Shown piece after piece: positions 35,846-44,702 of a DNA stretch of 64,000 bases. Source of the stretch: Bacteroidota bacterium (GTDB lineage: Bacteria; Bacteroidota; Ignavibacteria; SZUA-365); NCBI GenBank assembly GCA_014860565.1, contig JACZJN010000162.1:164926-228925 (forward strand), in the 5' to 3' direction. The first letter of the stretch is position 1; each line of letters starts with the position of its first letter. The notes under the pieces were generated by a model. That model had not been told where the DNA came from, did not search any database, and saw nothing but the letters and a program-made list of their open reading frames with translations. The translations under genes were made by a program, and so were the position numbers.

Positions 35846-37497
35846 CAGGTCTGGATGACGCCGGGATTGAAGCGGGGTGTATCCGGATTGTTATCTGCGA
35901 TCTCGATGCAGTAGCTTATGACGTCTCTCGTGTGCACCGGGTCGATGATCCCGTCCACCCAGAGACGTGATGCGGCATAGTAGGGACTCATCTGCGTTTC
36001 GTAGCTATTCTGTATGCTGTTGAGGAGTTCCTGCTGTTCGGCTTCGCTGATATGGCGACCGTCGCGCTCCATCTGGGAGAGACGAATTTCGAGAAGCGTC
36101 TTGCTGGCCTGCGCACCGCCCATCACGGAAATCTGCGCCGACGGCCACGCGAAGATGAAGCGCGGGTCATACGCCTTGCCGCACATGGCGTAGTTTCCGG
36201 CACCGTAGCTGTTGCCAATGATGAACGTGATTTTCGGGACCACGGAATTGGCGACGGCATTGACCATTTTCGCGCCATCCTTGATGATACCGCCATGCTC
36301 GGCACGGCTGCCGATCATGAACCCGGTCACATCCTGGAGAAATATCAACGGGATGCGCTTCTGATTGCAATTGAGAATGAAGCGGGCGGCCTTGTCCGCA
36401 CTGTCGCTGTATATCACGCCGCCGATCTGCATTTCGCCGCTGCCGCTGCGCACGATGCTGCGTTGATTGGCGACAATGCCCACGGCCCAACCGTCGACGC
36501 GGGCATAGGCGCACACAAGCGATTTCCCGTAATCGGATTTGTATTCGACGAACTCCTGATCGTCGACGATGCAGGAAAGCAGGTCATGGGTATCGAAGGG
36601 CTTCGAACGATCCTTGGGCATGATGCCGAAAAGGTCGCTGGCGGGACGCCGCGGAGCGACGGCCGCGATGCGATCAAACCCTGCATTGCCACGCCTCCCC
36701 AGTTTTGAGACGAGGTCTCGGATAGTTTGCAGCGCGGTCTTGTCGTCAGGCATGCGATAGTCGGTCACACCGCTGATCTCGCTGTGCACCCGTGCGCCTC
36801 CAAGTGATTCGTTGTCAATTTCTTCGCCGATGGCGGCCTTGACCAGATGCGACCCCGCCAGAAAGACTGTTCCTGTGTTCTCGACGATGAGCGACTCATC
36901 ACTCATGATCGGCAAGTAGGCGCCGCCTGCGACGCAGTAGCCCATAATGGCCCCGATCTGAGGAATGCCCATCGAGGAAATGACGGCATTATTCCGAAAT
37001 ATGCGTCCGAAATGTTCTTTGTCAGGAAATATTTCGTCCTGCATCGGGAGGAACACGCCCGCGGAATCGACCAGATATACGATGGGAATGCGATTCTCCA
37101 TCGCGATCTCCTGCGCGCGGAGGTTCTTCTTCGCGGTGATGGGAAACCATGCACCGGCTTTCACCGTGGCGTCGTTGGCGACGATCACGCAGTCCCGGCC
37201 GTGGATGCGTCCGATACCGAAGACAGTGCCCGCCGAGGGAGCGCCTCCGTACTCTTCGTACATTTCCCATGCAGTGAAGAGCCCGATCTCCAGAAATGGG
37301 CTCCCCTCATCAAGCAATCCGTCGATGCGCTCCCGCGCCGTCATTTTTCCGCGCGCATGATGCTTGTCGATGGCTTTCTGGCCGCCGCCGAGCTTCACCT
37401 GTTCCTCTCGGGCATGGAGAATACGCACGAGATTCTTCATCGTGTCGGTGTTCATGTCGAACGCCTGCTCCTGCGCACTGAATTTGTCTGTTGTCAT
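35845..37497 (-). CDS. Acyl-CoA carboxylase, carboxyltransferase (beta) subunit
   Basis: A 550-aa biotin-dependent carboxyltransferase, most like the methylcrotonoyl-/geranyl-CoA type. The N-terminal half has TARERIDGLLDEGSPFLEIG and GGAYLPIMSDESLIVENTGTVFLAGSHLVKAAIGEE, the oxyanion-binding MCCB signature. The C-terminal half has IPLIFLQDVTGFMIGSRAEHGGIIKDGAKMV and GNSYGAGNYAMCGKAYDPRF. The biotin carboxylase and carrier subunits are not in the window, but a biotin ligase is (45847). Substrate among methylcrotonoyl-, propionyl- and related CoAs cannot be settled by reading. Confidence 0.9.
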   Translation of the reverse strand: MTTDKFSAQEQAFDMNTDTMKNLVRILHAREEQVKLGGGQKAIDKHHARGKMTARERIDGLLDEGSPFLEIGLFTAWEMYEEYGGAPSAGTVFGIGRIHGRDCVIVANDATVKAGAWFPITAKKNLRAQEIAMENRIPIVYLVDSAGVFLPMQDEIFPDKEHFGRIFRNNAVISSMGIPQIGAIMGYCVAGGAYLPIMSDESLIVENTGTVFLAGSHLVKAAIGEEIDNESLGGARVHSEISGVTDYRMPDDKTALQTIRDLVSKLGRRGNAGFDRIAAVAPRRPASDLFGIMPKDRSKPFDTHDLLSCIVDDQEFVEYKSDYGKSLVCAYARVDGWAVGIVANQRSIVRSGSGEMQIGGVIYSDSADKAARFILNCNQKRIPLIFLQDVTGFMIGSRAEHGGIIKDGAKMVNAVANSVVPKITFIIGNSYGAGNYAMCGKAYDPRFIFAWPSAQISVMGGAQASKTLLEIRLSQMERDGRHISEAEQQELLNSIQNSYETQMSPYYAASRLWVDGIIDPVHTRDVISYCIEIADNNPDTPRFNPGVIQT

Positions 37498-37626
37498 CGG
37501 GATTTCGCTGCTGTGGGACGTGTCAATGAAAATACATCAGTCCCACTGGTGACACAAATGCGTGTTGTCTATTGGATACGCGGGTGCTATTTTCTCTTTT
37601 TGCGTCCTCCACCGCAGCGGTGCGCG

Positions 37627-38640
37627 ATGTCTGATCATGATCACGCCATTCTCGAAGTAAAAAATCTGACCACGGTCTTCGATACAGGAGAAGGCATGGC
37701 CATGGCGGTTGACGATGTGTCATTTGAACTCCGGCGGGGTGAGACACTGGGAATCGTCGGTGAGTCGGGATGCGGAAAATCCGTCACCGCGCTTTCGATC
37801 ATGCGCCTGATCCAGAAGCCGGGACGCATCGCAGGAGGAGAAGTCCTTTTTGAAGGACGCGACCTGCTCAAGGTGAGCGACAAGCAGATGCGCATGGTAC
37901 GCGGCAGCGAAATCGGGATGGTGTTCCAGGAACCCATGACCTCGCTGAATCCGGTGTTCACTATCGGCGACCAGCTGACGGAAGGACTGCTGTATCACGG
38001 CAACCGATCCTGGACCGATGCATACGAAATTGCCGTCGATGTGTTGACGCGCGTCGGGATTCCCGATCCGCATGACGTCATGACAGCGTTCCCTCACCAG
38101 CTTTCCGGTGGCATGCGGCAACGCGTACTGATTGCGATGGCGCTGGCCGCAGGTCCGTCCGTTCTTATCGCAGACGAACCGACAACCGCCATCGACGTGA
38201 CCGTGCAGGCGCAGGTGCTCAAGCTGATCAACGAACTCAAGGTTGAATTCGGCATGTCAGTGCTGTTCATCAGCCATGATCTCGGCGTCGTGGCGGAAAC
38301 CTGCGATCGCGTCGCGATCATGTACGCGTCCCATATCGTCGAGTGCGGATCCGTGCGCGACATTTTCTACACACCGCATCATCCCTACACGCTCGGACTG
38401 CTCTCATCGATTCCGGCCTTCCACAAACCAAAAGAGCGCCTGACCATCATACCCGGTCAGGTTCCACGTCCCACGAATTACCCGATGGGATGTAATTTCC
38501 ATTCCCGCTGCAGTTACGCGACGGAGCGCTGCGTCAGTCATCAGCCTGAATTGGCCTCCGTGGATGACGGCCATGCTGTCTCCTGCTGGAACACTGCCCT
38601 CGTGACCATACCTGAAAATATTGCACGCCTTCGTCGCTGA
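37627..38640 (+). CDS. Oligopeptide/dipeptide ABC transporter ATP-binding protein (OppD/DppD-like)
   Basis: A product of 337 aa, starting at ATG 37627 ([23 protein letters not shown]); the track ORF from 36847 runs through the opposite strand of the carboxyltransferase gene. Walker A is GESGCGKS, the Q loop lies in [15 protein letters not shown], the signature is [16 protein letters not shown], and Walker B is [12 protein letters not shown]. The C-terminal extension with [14 protein letters not shown] and a cysteine cluster is typical of the Opp/Dpp group. No permease or binding protein is next to it, so the partner genes must be elsewhere. Confidence 0.92.
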   Translation: MSDHDHAILEVKNLTTVFDTGEGMAMAVDDVSFELRRGETLGIVGESGCGKSVTALSIMRLIQKPGRIAGGEVLFEGRDLLKVSDKQMRMVRGSEIGMVFQEPMTSLNPVFTIGDQLTEGLLYHGNRSWTDAYEIAVDVLTRVGIPDPHDVMTAFPHQLSGGMRQRVLIAMALAAGPSVLIADEPTTAIDVTVQAQVLKLINELKVEFGMSVLFISHDLGVVAETCDRVAIMYASHIVECGSVRDIFYTPHHPYTLGLLSSIPAFHKPKERLTIIPGQVPRPTNYPMGCNFHSRCSYATERCVSHQPELASVDDGHAVSCWNTALVTIPENIARLRR

Positions 38641-38664
38641 CCTTTATGGGGACGAACTATTCTG

Positions 38665-38693
38665 TTGATTTCCTTCCAGTTTTACACTAACAT
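38665..38693 (+). promoter_or_regulatory. Possible promoter for the M36 protease gene
   Basis: TTGATT and TAACAT are separated by 17 bp, upstream of a leader of about 120 nt. The -10 element matches only four of six consensus bases. Confidence 0.3.
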
Positions 38694-38819
38694 GCTGTAA
38701 TAAGTGATTGACGGATCCCAAGGATTCTCGCAGTAACATTCCTTCCGGTTCGATTGTCATTACGACATCGACCCTGATCTCAGGGGTCCTCCCAACAAAT
38801 ATTTACTTTGAGGAATTCT

Positions 38820-41800
38820 ATGACCCGAGCATTTCTCGTGGCAATGCTGATCCTGGCTGTATGCTCCACTTCCAGTGCCCAGCACCGCGACGACGAGGGA
38901 ATCGCCATCCCACTGCCTGATGCGTACACGGTTTTAACAGCGGCCAAATATCAGGAATCCATGTCATTGTCGAAAGCCCACTATGCGTTCAGACAATTCG
39001 CACTCGATAATTCTGACTGGAACTTCCGTTATGATGCGTTGCGTGGCACACCCCACCGCGCATGGGGCCGCGGGATTCAGATTGAAGGATTTCCGGCAAT
39101 CAATTTGCTGAACGCTCCGCAGGCAGGAAAGCAGTTCATCGAGAACAATGCCCGGGTACTCAATCTTGATCCTCGCAATCTTCGTCTGCTTTCTTCTGAG
39201 ATCGTCAGCGGAAAAGTATATCAGAAATACACGCAGATGTATGACGGCGTGGAGGTGCTCTTCTCGTATGTCGACCTCCGCATCAGCGACCGGGGGCGCG
39301 TTTTCATGTTCGGTTCCGATTATCATAACGGCATCAACGTAGACGCGACGCCTACCGTTGTGCTGGAGGCCGCGAGAGAGTTTGCAAAGGCCGGCCTCCC
39401 CTACTCCCCTTCGAATGAAAACGTAAGCGGCGGGAAGCTCTATATTCTCCCCCTCCGCCGCACCGACCACATAGAATATCGACTCGTCTACAACTTCCAG
39501 GTACGCAGTTCGATGGAAGAGCTGTGGGATACTTACGTCGACGCACATTCCGGTTCCATCGTCTGGCGCCAGAACCTCATCACGCATCTTCACGGCGGCA
39601 AGGGGCCCAACGCGATCGCGAACGTTGTGAACGGACGCGTCATGATAACGATCTTCCCGAAAACGTACACTGATGCCGCACAGGTCGTTCCTCTGAAAAA
39701 CGCGTATGTCTGGGTTGCGGGCAAGATGTACACCACCGGGGACGACGGTCGCTTTACCGCGGACCTGGGGACGAACACCACCGGGCAGTTGATCGCGAAA
39801 CTCTCCGGCCCGTACGTCATCGCACGCCGTGACGATACCACCCGCGTTTCAGGCGGAACGCCAGCCAACGCCGTGCAGAGCATGACCGTTGCCGCAGGTC
39901 AGGATCTCGAGATTATGTGGGACAACAGCAATTCGATTTCCTCTGAGCGGAATACATTCTATCACCTGAATGTCGTCCGTGACTGGGCACGATCGCTCGA
40001 CGGATCGCCGAACCTCTCGAATCTCGACGCACAGGTCCCCGGCCTCGTGGAAATCGACAGCGAGTGCAACGCATTCTTCGACGGACGCGGCGTCAACTTC
40101 TTCAAGTCCAGCCTTACCTGCGGGAACACCGGGGAAATCGCCTCCGTGGTCCAGCACGAATTCGGTCATGGCATTCACATCTGGCTTACGACGAAGCTGA
40201 CCGGCAGAGCGCCTGTCGACGGCGCGCTCAAGGAAGCTATCGCGGATATCACATCCAATCTTCTGCATGACGATCCCCGCATCGGTCTCGGTTTCCTCAA
40301 GAATGGAACCGACGGCATCATCCGCAATTCAAACAACACGCTTCGCTACCCGGAGAACGTCGTCAACGAAATTCACGACGATGGCATGATTCTCACCGGC
40401 GCCGTGTGGGATGTGCGGAAGGCAATCGGCATCGAACGCACTGCCCGCCTGTACATGGATGCGATGTATGGCGCCCCCGACGGTTCGTCGCTCGGCGAGG
40501 CGCTGGCAGACTATTTTATCGAATTCCTGCTCGCTGACGACGATGACGGGGACCTCTCGAACGGAACGCCCAATTCCGATGTCATCATCTCGTCGTTCAA
40601 TGCACACGGCATTCCGGGCTCAGCCATCGTCGTGCTGCATCAGGGCATGCCTGACCAGAACAGCGTCGACCAGCCTTATGAAATCACCGGTGTCGCCCGC
40701 ATCGCAGGTAATATCGACACCGATCTTTTGCGCATTGCCCAGATCGACGTGGTTTACTCCGTCGACAACTGGCAGACAAGCCAGCGCATGAGCGTTGAGT
40801 ATCGCGAAGCGACGAAGTCCTTCATCGGGTACTTCCCACCGCAGAAGGCTGGTTCAATCGTACGGTACTACATAGAGGTAATGGACAATTTCGGCAGCAG
40901 CCTCCGCGAGCCTGCAGCCGCGCCCAACAGCAGCTATCTCTTCCTTGTCGGATACGAACGGCGCTACTATCATGATGCCGAGACAACAGACGACTGGCGC
41001 GTGTACACAGACGCGACCACCGGCGAATGGGAACGCGCGGCACCGGTCGGCACGTGGAACACCTCGCTCGGAAAAGAAGGCGAGGTTCCCTATGTGCAGC
41101 CGAATGAGGACCACACGCCAGGGACCGGCAAGGTCCGCTGCTGGGTGACAGGGAATGCCGCGCGCGGCGCAGGACTCGGCGACAACGACGTCGACGACGG
41201 TGAGACCACCCTCCGCACTCCCGATATCGATTTGACCGGAATGACACAGCCGGTGCTGCGCTACTACCGCTGGTACTCGAACGATGCGGGTGCAACGCCC
41301 GGCACGGATTACTGGACCGTCGGCATTTCCTCCGACGGCGGTTCGAACTGGGAGATTCTCGAGCGGACGCGCCAGTCCGACGCTTCCTGGAAACCGAAGG
41401 TCTATGTCCTTCGTGACATTATCGACCTGACTCCGAAAATGACAGTCCGCTTCATTGCGGCTGATGACGATCCAGGCTCCCTCGTTGAAGCCGCCGTGGA
41501 TGATTTCGAAGTGCTCGACATCAACCAGGCGCTCGTGGGAGTCGAGAAAGAACCGGTGGCGCTCTCGCTTGAGCTCGAGCAGAATTACCCGAATCCCTTC
41601 AATCCCTCGACGACGATCGCCTTCACTGTTCCTTCCGCTGGCGCCGTTCGTCTGACGGTGTTCAACAGTTACGGACAGGAAGTCTTGACGCTGGTCGATG
41701 CACAGATGCAGGAAGGACGGCACGCTGTTTCCTTCGATGCGCGTGATCTTCCTTCGGGACTCTACATGTACGAACTGCGCGCCAACAACACCCGCCTGTC

Positions 41801-41825
41801 GCGCAAGATGATGCTGCTCGAATAA
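38820..41825 (+). CDS. Secreted M36-like metallopeptidase with T9SS C-terminal domain
   Basis: A product of about 1001 aa, starting at ATG 38820 after GAGG; ATG 38808 is possible. A signal peptide ends STSSA before Gln. A propeptide-like region (about 30-260) precedes the catalytic domain. The zinc motif HEFGHGIH lies near residue 446, followed by DGALKEAIADITSNLL with the third ligand Glu, as in M36/fungalysin-type peptidases. Later come DLSNGTPNSDVIISSFNAHGI, beta-sandwich segments, and the T9SS type A sorting domain from LEQNYPNPFNPST (about 918) to the end. It is probably cell-surface or released. A terminator follows. Confidence 0.9.
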   Translation: MTRAFLVAMLILAVCSTSSAQHRDDEGIAIPLPDAYTVLTAAKYQESMSLSKAHYAFRQFALDNSDWNFRYDALRGTPHRAWGRGIQIEGFPAINLLNAPQAGKQFIENNARVLNLDPRNLRLLSSEIVSGKVYQKYTQMYDGVEVLFSYVDLRISDRGRVFMFGSDYHNGINVDATPTVVLEAAREFAKAGLPYSPSNENVSGGKLYILPLRRTDHIEYRLVYNFQVRSSMEELWDTYVDAHSGSIVWRQNLITHLHGGKGPNAIANVVNGRVMITIFPKTYTDAAQVVPLKNAYVWVAGKMYTTGDDGRFTADLGTNTTGQLIAKLSGPYVIARRDDTTRVSGGTPANAVQSMTVAAGQDLEIMWDNSNSISSERNTFYHLNVVRDWARSLDGSPNLSNLDAQVPGLVEIDSECNAFFDGRGVNFFKSSLTCGNTGEIASVVQHEFGHGIHIWLTTKLTGRAPVDGALKEAIADITSNLLHDDPRIGLGFLKNGTDGIIRNSNNTLRYPENVVNEIHDDGMILTGAVWDVRKAIGIERTARLYMDAMYGAPDGSSLGEALADYFIEFLLADDDDGDLSNGTPNSDVIISSFNAHGIPGSAIVVLHQGMPDQNSVDQPYEITGVARIAGNIDTDLLRIAQIDVVYSVDNWQTSQRMSVEYREATKSFIGYFPPQKAGSIVRYYIEVMDNFGSSLREPAAAPNSSYLFLVGYERRYYHDAETTDDWRVYTDATTGEWERAAPVGTWNTSLGKEGEVPYVQPNEDHTPGTGKVRCWVTGNAARGAGLGDNDVDDGETTLRTPDIDLTGMTQPVLRYYRWYSNDAGATPGTDYWTVGISSDGGSNWEILERTRQSDASWKPKVYVLRDIIDLTPKMTVRFIAADDDPGSLVEAAVDDFEVLDINQALVGVEKEPVALSLELEQNYPNPFNPSTTIAFTVPSAGAVRLTVFNSYGQEVLTLVDAQMQEGRHAVSFDARDLPSGLYMYELRANNTRLSRKMMLLE

Positions 41826-41844
41826 GAGGCATCCTCGAAATCCC

Positions 41845-41886
41845 GAGGCTGTCCTGTCACATCGACGGGACAGCCTCTTTTGTTTT
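41845..41886 (+). terminator. Intrinsic terminator after the M36 protease gene
   Basis: A 14-bp stem, GAGGCTGTCCTGTC with GACGGGACAGCCTC (one G-U pair), followed by TTTTGTTTTG. The core of the stem is the same as in the terminator at 24109. Confidence 0.82.
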
Positions 41887-41918
41887 GTGTCGTCACACAA
41901 CTTTCATAGCTTGGAGGC

Positions 41919-42917
41919 ATGAATCGTACACGCGCCCTATCCTCCATTATTGTCACGCTGCTGTTCTCGATGCTGCTCCATGCGTGCGGCAGCGGCAAGG
42001 AGCAGAAAGACACCATGCAGAGCAACTTCACTCCGCCGGCGTCACCCCCGACGTTCAGCGGTCCCCGCAGTTTCTCGCTTCTTGAGCAGCAGGTCGCATT
42101 CGGTCCCCGCGTACCCAATACGGAAGCACACGCACGCTGTCTCGAATTCTTCATTCGATTTTTCGATTCCCTGCATGTAACACCAGAATTGCAGCGATTC
42201 GAAATCACCGGCTACAAAGGCGAGAAGCTGGCGCTGACCAATGTGATCGCGCGTCTGCAGCCTTCGGCCCGGCAGCGCATCTTGCTTGCGGCGCATTGGG
42301 ATTCGCGTCCCTTCGCTGACATGGAGAAAGATCCCGACCGCAGTCTGCGCCCTATTCCCGGTGCGAATGACGGCGCAAGCGGTGTTGCTGTGCTGCTTCA
42401 TCTCGCTGAAATTCTACAGGCGTCCCCGCCGGGCATTGGCGTGGATATCGTTCTTTTCGATGGCGAGGATTATGGGCGGGATGGCGACGAATCGATGTTC
42501 TGTCTCGGTGCGAAATACTTCAGCGCAAGTCTCAAGCCGAACCATGGGACGCTGTTCGGCATCCTGCTCGACCTGGTAGGCGACCGCGACGCTGTCTTTC
42601 CGAAGGAGAAGCTGTCCGGCCAATACGCGGGCGACATTCAGAACATGATCTGGCGTGAAGCAGCCCGGCTCGGACTCTCCAGGTTTTCGATGGAGACGCA
42701 CTCCTCCATTCTGGACGATCACGTTTCGCTCAATACCGTCGCCGGCATCAAGACCGTCGATATTATTGATGCCGCGCTGGTTGGACACGACAAGTCCTCG
42801 CCTCGCAGACAGTACTGGCATACACTCGGCGACACTCCCGAGCAGTGTTCTCCCGAACCGCTTGGGGATGTCGGACGGCTTCTCCTGAGCATTATCTATG
42901 GACTCCACTCAAGTTGA
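41919..42917 (+). CDS. M28-family lipoprotein, glutaminyl-peptide cyclotransferase-like
   Basis: A 332-aa protein with a lipobox (LLFSMLLHAC) at its N-terminus. Zinc/active-site segments follow the glutaminyl cyclase layout: ILLAAHWDSRPFADMEKD, IPGANDGASGVAVLLHLAEIL, DIVLFDGEDYGRDGDESM, and the late YWHTLGDTPEQCSPE with SILDDHVSLNT. Such enzymes cyclise N-terminal Gln of exported proteins to pyroglutamate, anchored in the inner or outer membrane facing the periplasm. Aminopeptidase activity is the alternative reading. It lies directly after a T9SS protease gene and overlaps prmA by 20 bp. Confidence 0.82.
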   Translation: MNRTRALSSIIVTLLFSMLLHACGSGKEQKDTMQSNFTPPASPPTFSGPRSFSLLEQQVAFGPRVPNTEAHARCLEFFIRFFDSLHVTPELQRFEITGYKGEKLALTNVIARLQPSARQRILLAAHWDSRPFADMEKDPDRSLRPIPGANDGASGVAVLLHLAEILQASPPGIGVDIVLFDGEDYGRDGDESMFCLGAKYFSASLKPNHGTLFGILLDLVGDRDAVFPKEKLSGQYAGDIQNMIWREAARLGLSRFSMETHSSILDDHVSLNTVAGIKTVDIIDAALVGHDKSSPRRQYWHTLGDTPEQCSPEPLGDVGRLLLSIIYGLHSS

Positions 42918-43767
42918 AACGATGAAACGAAACAAACGCTTTCTCCGCGCCCGCTTCCAATCCACCGCGCACGACGCCACGGTACAGGGCATGCTCATCA
43001 CACACGATCCACTGGGTTTTCTCGAGGAAGATCAATGGTGGGAGGTCTATTTCGAAGCGGAACTCTGGCCCGCCGTCGAGGTTTCGTTCCTTCGCCGTCT
43101 GGAAGAAGAAGGGTTGACCGCGGCGTATGAGCTCGAAACCTTCGACCAGCAGAACTGGAACCAGGAGTGGGAAGACAGCATTCAGCCGATAAAGGTTTCC
43201 GATCGCTTCCTGATCACGCCATCCTGGCATCCGGTGGCGGACGCGGAGGGAATGACCGTCCTGATCATCGATCCGAAAATGTCCTTCGGCACAGGCTATC
43301 ACGCGACCACACGCCTGATGCTCCGCCTCATGGAGGGTTTGCTGCGTGAGGGCGATCGGGTCCTCGACGTCGGTACCGGGACGGGGGTTCTCGCCATTGC
43401 CGCCGTGCGCTGCGGCGCGCGTGAGGCCGACGGAGTGGATACGGATGAATGGTCGTACGACAATGCCCTGGAAAACGCACAGCGCAACGGCGTCGCGGAA
43501 CACTGTCATTTCCGCCTCGGCTCCATCGAACAGGCGAACGGGGAATACGATCTTATACTCTCGAATATCACGAAGATCGACAATCTGCAGCTCCTCCCCA
43601 CGTTCCTGCATCATCTCACGTCGGGGGGACGCATCGTGCTCTCGGGGTTTTATGCGCAGGATGCTCCCGATCTGCACATGGCGCTTTCGAATCTGGGGCT
43701 GCAGGTAATCAGCGAGGAAACGGAAGACGAATGGTGCGCCGTCAGCGCCAGCAAGGAAGTTGCATGA
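42898..43767 (+). CDS. prmA: Ribosomal protein L11 methyltransferase
   Basis: A 289-aa class I SAM-dependent methyltransferase. The N-terminal substrate domain runs to about residue 120, including QNWNQEWEDSIQPIKVSDRFLITPSW. Motif I is LDVGTGTGVLAIAAVRCGAREADGVDTDEW, and LILSNITK stands where PrmA has its (V/A)NI motif. DPKMSFGTGYHATTRLML is a PrmA hallmark. ATG 42922 (MKRNKRFL) is an alternative start that would avoid the overlap with the cyclase gene. The next gene overlaps its stop by 4 nt. Confidence 0.9.
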   Translation: MDSTQVETMKRNKRFLRARFQSTAHDATVQGMLITHDPLGFLEEDQWWEVYFEAELWPAVEVSFLRRLEEEGLTAAYELETFDQQNWNQEWEDSIQPIKVSDRFLITPSWHPVADAEGMTVLIIDPKMSFGTGYHATTRLMLRLMEGLLREGDRVLDVGTGTGVLAIAAVRCGAREADGVDTDEWSYDNALENAQRNGVAEHCHFRLGSIEQANGEYDLILSNITKIDNLQLLPTFLHHLTSGGRIVLSGFYAQDAPDLHMALSNLGLQVISEETEDEWCAVSASKEVA

Positions 43768-44702
43768 AAATCGCATCGATCGATATCGGCACTAACACCA
43801 TCCTGATGCTGATTGCTGAGGTCGCCGAAGACGGAGGCCTGCATGTGATCTCCGACGAACAGGTCGTGGCGCGCGTCGGAAGAGGCGTCGATCGCACCGG
43901 GACAATCGAGTGGGACGCGTTCACCCGCAGCGAACGCTTTCTTGCTGCCTACCTTGAGAAAGCGGGCAGGCACGGGGTCGATCTGATCCGTTGTACAGGC
44001 ACCAGTGCCCTGCGCGATGCGCGCAACGGTGACGATTACCTCGACTACATGTACCAGAAACTCAACCTCGAAATTGAAATACTCAGCGGAGCTGAAGAAG
44101 CGCTATGGACGTATGGCGGTGCGATATCCGGCTTCGCCGAACGTGATTCGGCCTACGCGGTGCTGGACATCGGGGGCGGAAGTACGGAACTGACGGTTGG
44201 AAAAGGATTCCACATCGCCGATCGCCTCAGTCAGGACATCGGCTGTGTGCGGCTTACCGAGAAACTGCTGCACCACACCCCTCCGACCGATGCGGAGATT
44301 GCTTCCCTCTTTGCGACTATCGACACCGCCATCCAGGGATATCCTGTGTTCGATGCAGCCGCGACAACCTTTGTTGGAGTCGCCGGCACGGTGACGACAC
44401 TTGCTGCTGTGGAGCAAGGTCTTGCGGAATACAACAGGGAAAAGGTGGCCGGATTCGTGTTAACGAAGGAGATGATCTGTCGCCGCTTCGACGAATTCCG
44501 CTACATGAGCAAGGATGAACTGCAGAACTTGATGCGCATCGATCCCGGAAGGGCCGATATCATTCTCGTGGGTGTGGCGATTCTCAAGCGCCTGATGGAA
44601 CTGCGCCCGATCCCGAGCATCGTCGTCTCAGAGCGCGGTCTCCGCTACGGCATTGTCATGCGTGAATGGGAGCGTGGACTCGAACGCGCCGACATTTCCT
44701 GA
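43764..44702 (+). CDS. Ppx/GppA-family exopolyphosphatase
   Basis: A product of 312 aa, starting at ATG 43764 (MKIASIDIGTNTILMLIAEV). The actin-like ASKHA fold shows the phosphate-1 motif SIDIGTNT, CTGTSALRDARNGDDYLD, the phosphate-2 motif AVLDIGGGSTELTVGKG, and VGVAGTVTTLAA. It lacks the C-terminal HD domain of the long Ppx type, giving the short form that hydrolyses polyP or pppGpp. The 3' end overlaps the convergent cysteine desulfurase by 58 bp. Confidence 0.9.
   Translation: MKIASIDIGTNTILMLIAEVAEDGGLHVISDEQVVARVGRGVDRTGTIEWDAFTRSERFLAAYLEKAGRHGVDLIRCTGTSALRDARNGDDYLDYMYQKLNLEIEILSGAEEALWTYGGAISGFAERDSAYAVLDIGGGSTELTVGKGFHIADRLSQDIGCVRLTEKLLHHTPPTDAEIASLFATIDTAIQGYPVFDAAATTFVGVAGTVTTLAAVEQGLAEYNREKVAGFVLTKEMICRRFDEFRYMSKDELQNLMRIDPGRADIILVGVAILKRLMELRPIPSIVVSERGLRYGIVMREWERGLERADIS

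Noticed and set aside
36847-37626. N-terminal 260 residues of the 597-aa ORF ending at 38640
   Set aside because: Antisense to the carboxyltransferase gene; the ABC ATPase proper begins at ATG 37627.
38772-38790. GACCCTGATCTCAGGGGTC hairpin in the leader of the M36 gene
   Set aside because: Short, with a bulge and no T-run; not enough to call a riboswitch or attenuator.
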